Assembly (NCBI GenBank): GCA_029881805.1
Contig: JAOULW010000001.1
Span: 248,001-312,000, forward strand
Reading direction: 5' to 3'
DNA from: Candidatus Bathyarchaeota archaeon
GTDB taxonomy: Archaea > Thermoproteota > Bathyarchaeia > Bathyarchaeales > Bathycorpusculaceae
Length of the DNA: 64,000 bases
This document shows, in pieces, positions 52,851 to 59,466 of this stretch (positions are counted from its first letter, which is position 1; every line of letters begins with the position of its first letter). The notes beneath the pieces were generated by a model. The model ran no database searches, was not told the DNA's origin, and was given only the letters and a program-made list of their open reading frames with translations. The position numbers and the translations under genes were made by a program.

Positions 52851-53828
52851 TTAAGATGCAAAGAGTGTGCCTACTGTAAACGCTGAAGTCATTGTTCCAT
52901 CAGGCTTATAGAAGAAAACTTTGATTGTAACTGTGCAATTTGAATTAGCTTCAGGATATTTGCAATAAGCCTTCAATTCAAACGTGGCCCATAGATCCCC
53001 TGCATTCTTGCTGTAGTATAGATCTTTGCCCCCTTGGTGATTGATTTGATCCCCGATTCTGTATTGGTAGCGAGTATTTGACAGATCATAAGTTCCAAAG
53101 TTGTTTGCTGTAAACGTGTATGGCCCAAGTTTAAAGTGAACTAGCACCCAATAACTGTTATCGGGATATGTTGCATGGGTAGCATTTACACTAAAATCAA
53201 GCTCAATCTTTCCGATTTTGCCAAGATCCCCTTCTGTGAATCCACCTGTATAACCTGTTGCAGTTTCATAGGAATATGCTGATGTTGAAATTCCACTTGA
53301 ATTTGTTAGGCCTGTGTAAGTTATGCTTCCTGTTCTTGCAGGATCGTAAACAAGTTTGACATCACGTTCTTTTTTGTCTTCCCCTGCCTGCAATGGGCCT
53401 AAACCTGCAAAGTTCAATTCTACGCATTCTTCTTGGAATCCGTCTTTGTCTCCATCAAAACCACGAACACTTGCTACGTATGGATCTTTGAGGGTTTCAC
53501 TTACATCAAGAAATAACGTGCTGTTTGTTCCGTAGTCTATCAATAGATACCAAATGCCACTATCAGCACCCTTCATGTCACCTGTTATTGATGCCCCTGA
53601 AACACTTGCTACTTGATCGTTATAATCCATGCTTCCATGAATAACCCTTAATTGAGCATCTGCAACCAAATAAGAAGATCCATCTATACGCTTCACTTGA
53701 ATGAAATTGACTTTCAATCTGCCTTCATAAACGCTTAATGGCCCACCTTCCCATCCACCTGCAAAAATGATAGCAATGACAACAACAGCAATAAGGACAA
53801 TTGCAATCCCTAATGCACCAATTTTAAT
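52851..53828 (-). CDS. Element signal-anchored beta-rich protein, non-canonical start
   Basis: 325 residues. The nominal TTG 53717 begins after the signal; upstream in frame the codons encode KIGALGIAIVLIAVVVIAII, preceded by ATT 53828, with GGAGAGTGA six bases before it and a TGA stop just before that. The rest is beta-rich and secreted (VRGFDGDKDGFQEECVELNF; YSYETATGYTGGFTEGDLGK). First gene of the structural block. Confidence 0.7.
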   Translation of the reverse strand: MKIGALGIAIVLIAVVVIAIIFAGGWEGGPLSVYEGRLKVNFIQVKRIDGSSYLVADAQLRVIHGSMDYNDQVASVSGASITGDMKGADSGIWYLLIDYGTNSTLFLDVSETLKDPYVASVRGFDGDKDGFQEECVELNFAGLGPLQAGEDKKERDVKLVYDPARTGSITYTGLTNSSGISTSAYSYETATGYTGGFTEGDLGKIGKIELDFSVNATHATYPDNSYWVLVHFKLGPYTFTANNFGTYDLSNTRYQYRIGDQINHQGGKDLYYSKNAGDLWATFELKAYCKYPEANSNCTVTIKVFFYKPDGTMTSAFTVGTLFAS

Positions 53829-53859
53829 GTTCTTTCACTCTCCTATATGTTTCTGTCTT

Positions 53860-53909
53860 AATATGCCATGCAAAAGCATATTATGTGTTTATGATTATGT
53901 TCAATATGC
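53860..53909. promoter_or_regulatory. Divergent-promoter inverted repeat (AATATGC)
   Basis: AATATGC (53860-53866) and GCATATT (53876-53882) form an inverted pair; a third AATATGC sits at 53903-53909. They lie in the about 105-base gap between the divergent structural and plus-strand blocks. A different motif from the YGTAG operators, so a second regulator is implied. Confidence 0.55.
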
Positions 53910-53933
53910 ATAGAAATATACACTAGAGGCATA

Positions 53934-54278
53934 ATGGTTATGTGTGGAAGACTTCACGAACTTCAAAAAAGGATAAAGGCAAAATGGGATAAACAACCTG
54001 ACATCTATGTTTTTCAACCAATCAGAATAAAGGAAAACCCTAAACCTGTCCCTTTCCAAGTTGAAATTGAAAACAAGAAACTTAAAGGTTTCATTCTAAG
54101 GCAGGATGAAAAACCTATGACTATTAGCCAAAGGGGTTCAAGTAAGGGCCTAGTTATTCCTAGCAAATGGGTAAATCCTCTTAATCCGAAATTGAAACCT
54201 TATCTTATTCAAGTTCAGAACCAAATTGGAATCGTGTTCTTCCCTGAAGACTTTGATGGGGGTGATCTGAACGAATAG
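53934..54278 (+). CDS. Element protein, possible nucleic-acid-binding
   Basis: 114 residues, basic and beta-rich: IRIKENPKPVPFQVEIENKK, MTISQRGSSKGLVIPSKWV. The SxGSSKGLVIPSKW segment resembles the AbrB-like swapped-hairpin motif with a long insertion. First gene of the plus-strand block; GAGG lies before the start. Confidence 0.6.
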   Translation: MVMCGRLHELQKRIKAKWDKQPDIYVFQPIRIKENPKPVPFQVEIENKKLKGFILRQDEKPMTISQRGSSKGLVIPSKWVNPLNPKLKPYLIQVQNQIGIVFFPEDFDGGDLNE

Positions 54279-54627
54279 AAAAATTAAATTTGTGTTCATC
54301 ATTTACTTTGCCTTGATTTCTGTGGCCTATGCAGGTTACAGGATTCACAGTAACATAGTAAGCGTTAAGGCAAAAGAATATACTATTTCATTGAACGTGG
54401 ATAACCAAGAACCCATAGTTTATGAGAAGGTGAACTTCACAGGACAGGTAAAACTTGATGATCAAGGTGTAAATCTTAAAATGGTAATTCTGTATCAAAG
54501 CTATGATAACGTGAATTGGGAACAGGTAGCATCAAACATCACAGATTCTAATGGATTCTTCAACATTGCCTATAACATCACAACAACAGATCAATTATAT
54601 TTCAGGTGTGATTGTGATGTTCCATGA
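54271..54627 (+). CDS. Small secreted element protein, non-canonical start
   Basis: From GTG 54292 the protein starts FIIYFALISVAYAGYRIHSN. The frame is open upstream and gives NRKIKFVFIIYFALISVAYA, a better signal peptide, from ACG 54271, five bases after GGTGATCTGA. The mature part is an Ig-like domain (NQEPIVYEKVNFTGQVKLDD; VNWEQVASNITDSNGFFNIA). Overlaps the previous stop by eight bases. Confidence 0.65.
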   Translation, partial: TNRKIKFVFIIYFALISVAYAGYRIHSNIVSVKAKEYTISLNVDNQEPIVYEKVNFTGQVKLDDQGVNLKMVILYQSYDNVNWEQVASNITDSNGFFNIAYNITTTDQLYFRCDCDVP

Positions 54628-54767
54628 TCATCATAGACCTTGCTTTTGCTTCACTTTACGCGGCAGGCATCCTGGCATATCTGTATATCCGATCTAAAGG
54701 CAAAAGAAAACAGAAACCCCCCAAGTTTGAATCAAAACTGAAAATTGAGGATTTCCCCCATGTCTAA
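54624..54767 (+). CDS. Short single-helix element protein
   Basis: 47 residues: MIIIDLAFASLYAAGILAYL helix, then a basic tail IRSKGKRKQKPPKFES. Overlaps the previous stop (ATGA) and the next start by eight bases, so real by operon structure. Confidence 0.6.
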   Translation: MIIIDLAFASLYAAGILAYLYIRSKGKRKQKPPKFESKLKIEDFPHV

Positions 54768-55860
54768 CAGAATAACCGAATGGTTCAAGAAAAGGAAAAC
54801 TGAACATCAAAGGGCCTTAGAACCCTTTAGTCTATCCCCTAATCCCATTTTGCTAGAGGGAAAAATAGCAGGCCTGATAGCAGTTCCTTTTCTTGTTTTC
54901 ATATCAGTTTTGCTTTACGTGGCCACAACCTATTATTTGACACAAGAAGAATTTGCAATAATGTCAATTTTGGGCCTAGTCATTTGGATCTGTATGTTGA
55001 TAATGATTTTTGCCTTTTGTATGCAGGAAGCGGCTAAGCGTATGCTCTTTGATCGTGAATTTGGCTATACTGAAAGATTGCATCCAAGATGTGAAATCTA
55101 CTGCAAGCCTGAAGACATTAGAGAACTGATCAATCCTGAAGACACAATAAACAACATTGAAGATCTTGAAGCAAGAATGCAACAACTAGGTTTACAAAAG
55201 GATTTGATCCCAAAAATTAAAGAAGGCCTAGCAAAACAACACAAACAATACCTTTACTATTTCAAACATAAAGATGCCTTCTTTGGATGGGATGCAGAAA
55301 AACATGAAGTTCCCATGTTCAAATCACATCTAGTGTTTCAACTTGATCCATTCGATAGACAGTACGTTTTTGGGGCAGGCCAAGAAAATTGGTATGGCCC
55401 TATCTTCTATAATCATTCCCATGCTGAAAGCGATAACGTAAAAGTTATTGGATGGGCCTTAGACTTTTTCACTAATGAACCTATGCCTGTGTGTGTCCTT
55501 ATACATTCAAGTATTTCATATAAACGCAAAAGAGAAACAGAAAATATTAACCTTACAGAAGCACAACAAATGCTTATTGCACATCAACATGGAATGATTG
55601 ACAGCTTCAGGCAAAAGGTAGGCCACCTAACTGTTTTGAAAGATTCCAAATTCCATGATGTGAAGAACATCATCACTTTTGGCAAGGACATAGCAAAAGC
55701 TGATAGAGAACTTGAATCAGAAATTATGAAACCTGTAAGCAGAAACCTATTCGCTAAAGGATGGGTTAAAGCGTTAATAACAATAGTTACCATAGGGGCA
55801 ATAGTATTTCTAATTGCGTATTTCATGCATTGGATAGATCTATCAGGAATTTTAGGGTGA
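54760..55860 (+). CDS. Element membrane protein, unknown function
   Basis: 366 residues. Two N-terminal helices (IAGLIAVPFLVFISVLLYVA; FAIMSILGLVIWICMLIMIF), a cytosolic alpha/beta domain of about 250 residues (HPRCEIYCKPEDIRELINPE; VKVIGWALDFFTNEPMPVCV), and a C-terminal helix KALITIVTIGAIVFLIAYF. ATG 54760 rather than TTG 54745. Could recruit the adjacent ATPase to the membrane; speculative. Confidence 0.7.
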   Translation: MSNRITEWFKKRKTEHQRALEPFSLSPNPILLEGKIAGLIAVPFLVFISVLLYVATTYYLTQEEFAIMSILGLVIWICMLIMIFAFCMQEAAKRMLFDREFGYTERLHPRCEIYCKPEDIRELINPEDTINNIEDLEARMQQLGLQKDLIPKIKEGLAKQHKQYLYYFKHKDAFFGWDAEKHEVPMFKSHLVFQLDPFDRQYVFGAGQENWYGPIFYNHSHAESDNVKVIGWALDFFTNEPMPVCVLIHSSISYKRKRETENINLTEAQQMLIAHQHGMIDSFRQKVGHLTVLKDSKFHDVKNIITFGKDIAKADRELESEIMKPVSRNLFAKGWVKALITIVTIGAIVFLIAYFMHWIDLSGILG

Positions 55861-55865
55861 TTTGA

Positions 55866-56420
55866 ATGGTAAAGTTTCAATGGCCAATAAGAAGGGGTAA
55901 AGCAACATCATCAACATTGGCAGGTGATCAAACAAGCCAAAGTCTTAAACTTGAAGCAGGCCTAACAACAATCAAGGGAACAGAAGATCTTGCATCAAGG
56001 ATAAGGTTTACTGATGATTTCTTCACGAATATCCTTAATGAGTTCCATGCACAACTGAAACAATTACTGCAAAAGAAGGACAAAACCCCTGAAGACATAG
56101 AACTCATTTCAATGCTAAACGCATACTTGGTGAATTTTGAATCCTACAGGGCCGTAAAGAAATCAGGCATGGCATGGTCAATAGCAGGTCAAGATCACGA
56201 CATGAGTAAACGATACATGGCATTTGAAACCTACTTTACAAGAAATTGGCGAAACCCTGATGAAGTTAAGAAGATCCTAAGATTTGCAATGTATCTTTTA
56301 GACATAAGCTTCAAAGAAAACCATGTTGAACCTGCCCCATCAATAATTGTTCAAAGTCTTCCATCAGGCCCAAGGATTGATTTAGGTGGCAAAGAAGAAA
56401 AAATCACCCAAGAAGACTAA
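55866..56420 (+). CDS. Element protein preceding the ATPase
   Basis: 184 residues, helical and soluble: RIRFTDDFFTNILNEFHAQL, VKKSGMAWSIAGQDHDMSK, PDEVKKILRFAMYLLDISFK. Its last 35 bases overlap the start of the ATPase. Likely a partner of the ATPase; no family recognised. Confidence 0.65.
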   Translation: MVKFQWPIRRGKATSSTLAGDQTSQSLKLEAGLTTIKGTEDLASRIRFTDDFFTNILNEFHAQLKQLLQKKDKTPEDIELISMLNAYLVNFESYRAVKKSGMAWSIAGQDHDMSKRYMAFETYFTRNWRNPDEVKKILRFAMYLLDISFKENHVEPAPSIIVQSLPSGPRIDLGGKEEKITQED

Positions 56421-57492
56421 CGCAATAAAAGTTAGATGGATTCGATTCCCAAAAGACGCTACCGCAAATTTAGAATCTTCATTAAAAAGCCCTAAAGCAC
56501 ACGCTATTGTAGGGGGCATCAGATCAGGCAAAAGTTCCCTTTTAGAATTACTTGGAAGTAAACACAAGAAAATTATTGATTTGTATGGATCTAGGGATAA
56601 TGAAGGCCTAGCATGGCTAAGATCTCCCTTCAAGGATTCAGTTCTATTGTTGAAAGGGCAATCAGCAAAAGTTGATTGTAATTGTGCTGATGTGATGAAC
56701 ACGATAGATGTTAAACTGAAAGACTTGGAAAAATACAAAGTCGTAATTTCAGTTTCAAGTTTCTATTCAAGAATTGAAGAAGAATGGTATTCGATTTCAA
56801 AGTTCTTTGATAAACTTTGGCATAGAACACATTGGCATGAACCTTGGTGTGTCCTGATTCGTGAAGCATCAAACCTTGTGTATTCTAGGCTTAGTTTGGG
56901 TGAAACACAACAAATGGCCAAAAGCTATATGATCTATGTCATTAGAGAAATGCGACATTGCGGTTTTGCATTAGTGATTGACACAATAAGGTGGCATAGC
57001 ATAGACATTGATTTAAGAACTATTGCAGATTACACGTTTATCAAGGCCCAAGGCATTGAAGGATTACCTAGATCCTTGCGTTTTGTCTATAGGTATTTTA
57101 AGCCTTATGGGGTTATGCGAATGCCTGTAAACAAGTTCATTATTCTATCAAGGCATGGCCCTATAGGATTTGGAAGTTCAATTTGCCCCCCTTGGCATAA
57201 ACAGGAAAAGGAAAACTTACTTGCAAAATTCGACATCAGAACAAGCTATTCCGAATTGCCTTACAATGCTGAAAGAGGATTTGGCAGGGTTTCAGATTAT
57301 GAACATCTACGCATAATCAAAGCAAGGATCGAAACAGGTAAAGGCATGGAAAAACTAGCAGAAGACTTGGGTAGAAGTTCAAAGACTATATTCAAGCACA
57401 TTAACGTGCATAACAACATGATTCATGCTGTAGGCGAATGCGATAGATGTTTAAGGGTAGGATCGCCATTTGCAAAACAGTTGATAGATTAA
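56386..57492 (+). CDS. P-loop ATPase with C-terminal HTH, candidate packaging/assembly motor
   Basis: 368 residues. Walker A is IVGGIRSGKSSLLELLG (about residues 40-56); a Walker B-like strand is WCVLIREASNLVYSR. The spacing and the RPSL/FYRYF region resemble FtsK/HerA and Zot-like DNA-packaging or assembly ATPases. The C-terminal segment GMEKLAEDLGRSSKTIFKHI is a helix-turn-helix (about residues 322-341). GTG 56386 start. Last gene of the element. Confidence 0.75.
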   Translation: MAKKKKSPKKTNAIKVRWIRFPKDATANLESSLKSPKAHAIVGGIRSGKSSLLELLGSKHKKIIDLYGSRDNEGLAWLRSPFKDSVLLLKGQSAKVDCNCADVMNTIDVKLKDLEKYKVVISVSSFYSRIEEEWYSISKFFDKLWHRTHWHEPWCVLIREASNLVYSRLSLGETQQMAKSYMIYVIREMRHCGFALVIDTIRWHSIDIDLRTIADYTFIKAQGIEGLPRSLRFVYRYFKPYGVMRMPVNKFIILSRHGPIGFGSSICPPWHKQEKENLLAKFDIRTSYSELPYNAERGFGRVSDYEHLRIIKARIETGKGMEKLAEDLGRSSKTIFKHINVHNNMIHAVGECDRCLRVGSPFAKQLID

Positions 57493-57508
57493 GCGTTAGT
57501 TTTTATTT

Positions 57509-57563
57509 ATTTACTACCACTTCTACCACTACGTATAGAGAAAAAAAGAAGTAAATAAAATTT
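57509..57563. repeat. Right-end TACCAC pair and inverted repeat
   Basis: TTTATTTACT (57509-57518 region) pairs with AGTAAATAAA (57549-57558); inside it lie two TACCAC copies (57515 and 57524). Similar TACCAC/TACCAT words occur at the left end. Either a terminator after the ATPase or an att arm region. Confidence 0.5.
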
Positions 57564-57593
57564 CAATGTTGTTTTAGTTTTGACATTAGTGTA

Positions 57594-57604
57594 TTTTCTA
57601 GAAA
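57594..57604. repeat. Candidate right attachment core (attR)
   Basis: TTTTCTAGAAA, identical to 38528-38538. It lies only 14 bases before the acylphosphatase start codon, so insertion is intergenic and would replace that gene's upstream sequence. Confidence 0.55.
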
Positions 57605-57617
57605 AACGCTGGAAACG

Positions 57618-57914
57618 GTGAAACTATTGAGGGTTAGAGCACACGTGCTCGTAAGAGGCAGAGTTCAAGGCGTATTCTTTCGTTCAGAAACAAGAGATGA
57701 AGCCAAACGGCGCGGTGTTAGAGGCTGGGTTCGCAACTTGTCTGATGGCAGAGTTGAAGCGGTATTTGAAGGCGAAGAAAAAGAAGTGAAGGCGCTCGTA
57801 GAGTTCTGTAAACGCGGACCGCCCGGAGCGCGGATCTCTAACGTGGACGTATTGCTGGAGAATTACACTGGCGAATTTAGAGATTTCGAAATAAGGTATT
57901 GGTATCGCTTCTGA
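57618..57914 (+). CDS. acyP: Acylphosphatase
   Basis: 98-residue enzyme that hydrolyses acyl phosphates. The signature RVRAHVLVRGRVQGVFFRSE contains the catalytic Arg, and GWVRNLSDGRVEAVFEGEEK the catalytic Asn. GTG 57618 start. Host gene immediately right of the element; its original promoter region has been displaced by the insertion, and the present one would lie inside the element. Confidence 0.93.
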   Translation: MKLLRVRAHVLVRGRVQGVFFRSETRDEAKRRGVRGWVRNLSDGRVEAVFEGEEKEVKALVEFCKRGPPGARISNVDVLLENYTGEFRDFEIRYWYRF

Positions 57915-57915
57915 T

Positions 57916-58320
57916 CTATGTTCCTTTTTTAGGCACTCTGAAGTGCGACGCCCTACCAGCGCTTATGTAGTCTCCGCCTATCCCTCGCACTATGGAAGCT
58001 ATTTTGGAAAAGTTTTCCGAACCCAAAAATTGGCGGGGCTGTATCACAATATATTCATCCTTTTCTTCAAAGTCTAATAGACTTTCCAAGTCTTCGGGGA
58101 ACATCATTTTAATGTCTTCCAAAGCCTTGGTTATCTCTGGAGCTGGCTGCGACACTGTTGGAGCTTGGGGAGCAGTCAAAGGCTGAGTAATTTGGGATAC
58201 TGCCATAGATTTTAGGGATGCTGAAACCTGTCGAAGATCTTCCATAATTCCGTTCAAAATTAAAACGAGTTCATCAACCCTCTTCGTTAAATTCTCAACT
58301 TTTTCCTTATCTATGCTCAT
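57916..58320 (-). CDS. Hypothetical protein with coiled coil and C-terminal domain
   Basis: 134 residues: a coiled coil KVENLTKRVDELVLILNGIM, a Pro/Gln/Thr linker, and a conserved-looking C-terminal domain (EYIVIQPRQFLGSENFSKIA, GGDYISAGRASHFRVP). Resembles archaeal proteins of unknown function; convergent with acyP. Confidence 0.65.
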   Translation of the reverse strand: MSIDKEKVENLTKRVDELVLILNGIMEDLRQVSASLKSMAVSQITQPLTAPQAPTVSQPAPEITKALEDIKMMFPEDLESLLDFEEKDEYIVIQPRQFLGSENFSKIASIVRGIGGDYISAGRASHFRVPKKGT

Positions 58321-58422
58321 ATGCGCACCTTCTTCCTTTCCACATCCTTATACTTAACGCATTTATTAATTGTTTACGACTTTTTATAACAAACCAAGAG
58401 GCACAGATGGAGGGCCAAGCGT

Positions 58423-59466
58423 CTGATTGAGGTTGACGGCAGCCAAAAAAGTGGAAGCGGCACAATCCTTAGACTGACTATCGCTTTAGCGGCGTTACTG
58501 GGACGGCCACTGCACATTTGCAACATTAGACAGAGCAGACCTCAACCGGGCTTGAGGCCTCAACATTTGGAGGCGGTCTTGACAGCAGCGAGGCTATGTG
58601 ATGCGGAAATAAGCGGTGCAAGCGTTGGCTCGCGCGAATTGTGGTTTAAGCCTAAAAAGATTAAAGGCGGAAAGGTCGAGGCTGAAATCGGCACTGCAGG
58701 AAGCATCCCAATGCTAATTATGACAGTTCTACCCATCTGCGCCTTTGCAGAAGAAACAGTGAACTTACGTGTTTCAAAGGGTGGAACGGATGTTTCTCAT
58801 TCGCCGACAATTAATTACTTGCGATTAGTTTTGCTGCCAACTTTGAGGCGTATGGGCATAAAAGCCCATTTAACAATTCACAAGTATGGTTATTATCCTA
58901 AAGGAATGGGTGAAGTAACATTATCCGTTGAGCCATGCAGTTCTCTGGAACCATTAAGTTTGGAAAATTTCGGCAGAATAAAAGACATCAGAGGAGTTTC
59001 TGTCTGTACATTCTTAGCCGACAGAAAGGTTGCTGAACGCCAAGCAACAACAGCAAATGATCTGCTAAAAGAGAAAGGACACATGGCAAACATCCAAATA
59101 ATAAACGACAGGTCGAATCCGCTACAAAAGGGCAGCTCACTTGTTCTGTATGCTGAGACTGGCACAGGGGCAATTTTAGGGGCAGACGCAATAGGTGAAC
59201 TTAGAAAAACAAGCGAAGCCGTTGGAAGGGAAGCCGCAGAAAAGTTTTGCGCCGAGATTTCTGCCATGCCCACTGTTGATGTGCATTTGGCTGACATGCT
59301 CGTTCCGTACGTAGCCCTGGCAAAGGCCAAATCTGTATATCTAACACGAACAGTTTCTGACCATTTGGACACAAACATTTGGCTTGCAGAAAAATTACTG
59401 AACGTGAAATTCAGCGTCAAAAAAGCAAACGGACTTTACAGAGTTGAAAAAGTCAGTCAAGAATGA
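58423..59466 (+). CDS. rtcA: RNA 3'-terminal phosphate cyclase, no canonical start codon
   Basis: ATP-dependent enzyme converting RNA 3'-phosphates to 2',3'-cyclic phosphates. From ATG 58552 the N-terminus is missing; in-frame upstream codons encode IEVDGSQKSGSGTILRLTIA and RPLHICNIRQSRPQPGLRPQ, exactly the family start. No ATG/GTG/TTG exists there after a TAA; CTG 58423 gives M-I-E-V-D-G, with GGAGG nine bases before it. The catalytic His is in VDVHLADMLVPYVALA near the C-terminus. Overlaps FAU-1 by four bases. Confidence 0.94.
   Translation: MIEVDGSQKSGSGTILRLTIALAALLGRPLHICNIRQSRPQPGLRPQHLEAVLTAARLCDAEISGASVGSRELWFKPKKIKGGKVEAEIGTAGSIPMLIMTVLPICAFAEETVNLRVSKGGTDVSHSPTINYLRLVLLPTLRRMGIKAHLTIHKYGYYPKGMGEVTLSVEPCSSLEPLSLENFGRIKDIRGVSVCTFLADRKVAERQATTANDLLKEKGHMANIQIINDRSNPLQKGSSLVLYAETGTGAILGADAIGELRKTSEAVGREAAEKFCAEISAMPTVDVHLADMLVPYVALAKAKSVYLTRTVSDHLDTNIWLAEKLLNVKFSVKKANGLYRVEKVSQE

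Larger units (their letters stand above)
38528..57604. mobile_element. Integrated archaeal virus-like element (provirus)
   Basis: About 19.08 kb between two copies of TTTTCTAGAAA, with TACCAC-type repeats inside both ends. It carries a tyrosine recombinase, an SF2 helicase, AbrB- and RHH-type DNA-binding proteins, a minus-strand block of secreted and membrane proteins including a 1183-residue beta-helix protein, and a P-loop ATPase. Genes overlap or abut in tight operons. GGCC is frequent (11 copies counted in 42001-43000) but absent in 20401-21400 of host DNA. No terminase, portal or major capsid protein of the head-tail or double-jelly-roll types is recognised, so the virion would be membrane-bounded, an inference. 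Confidence 0.85.

Noticed and set aside
56430-56460. GGATTCGATTCCC resembling a tRNA T-loop
   Set aside because: It lies inside the ATPase coding sequence (residues W-I-R-F-P) and no cloverleaf can be drawn around it.
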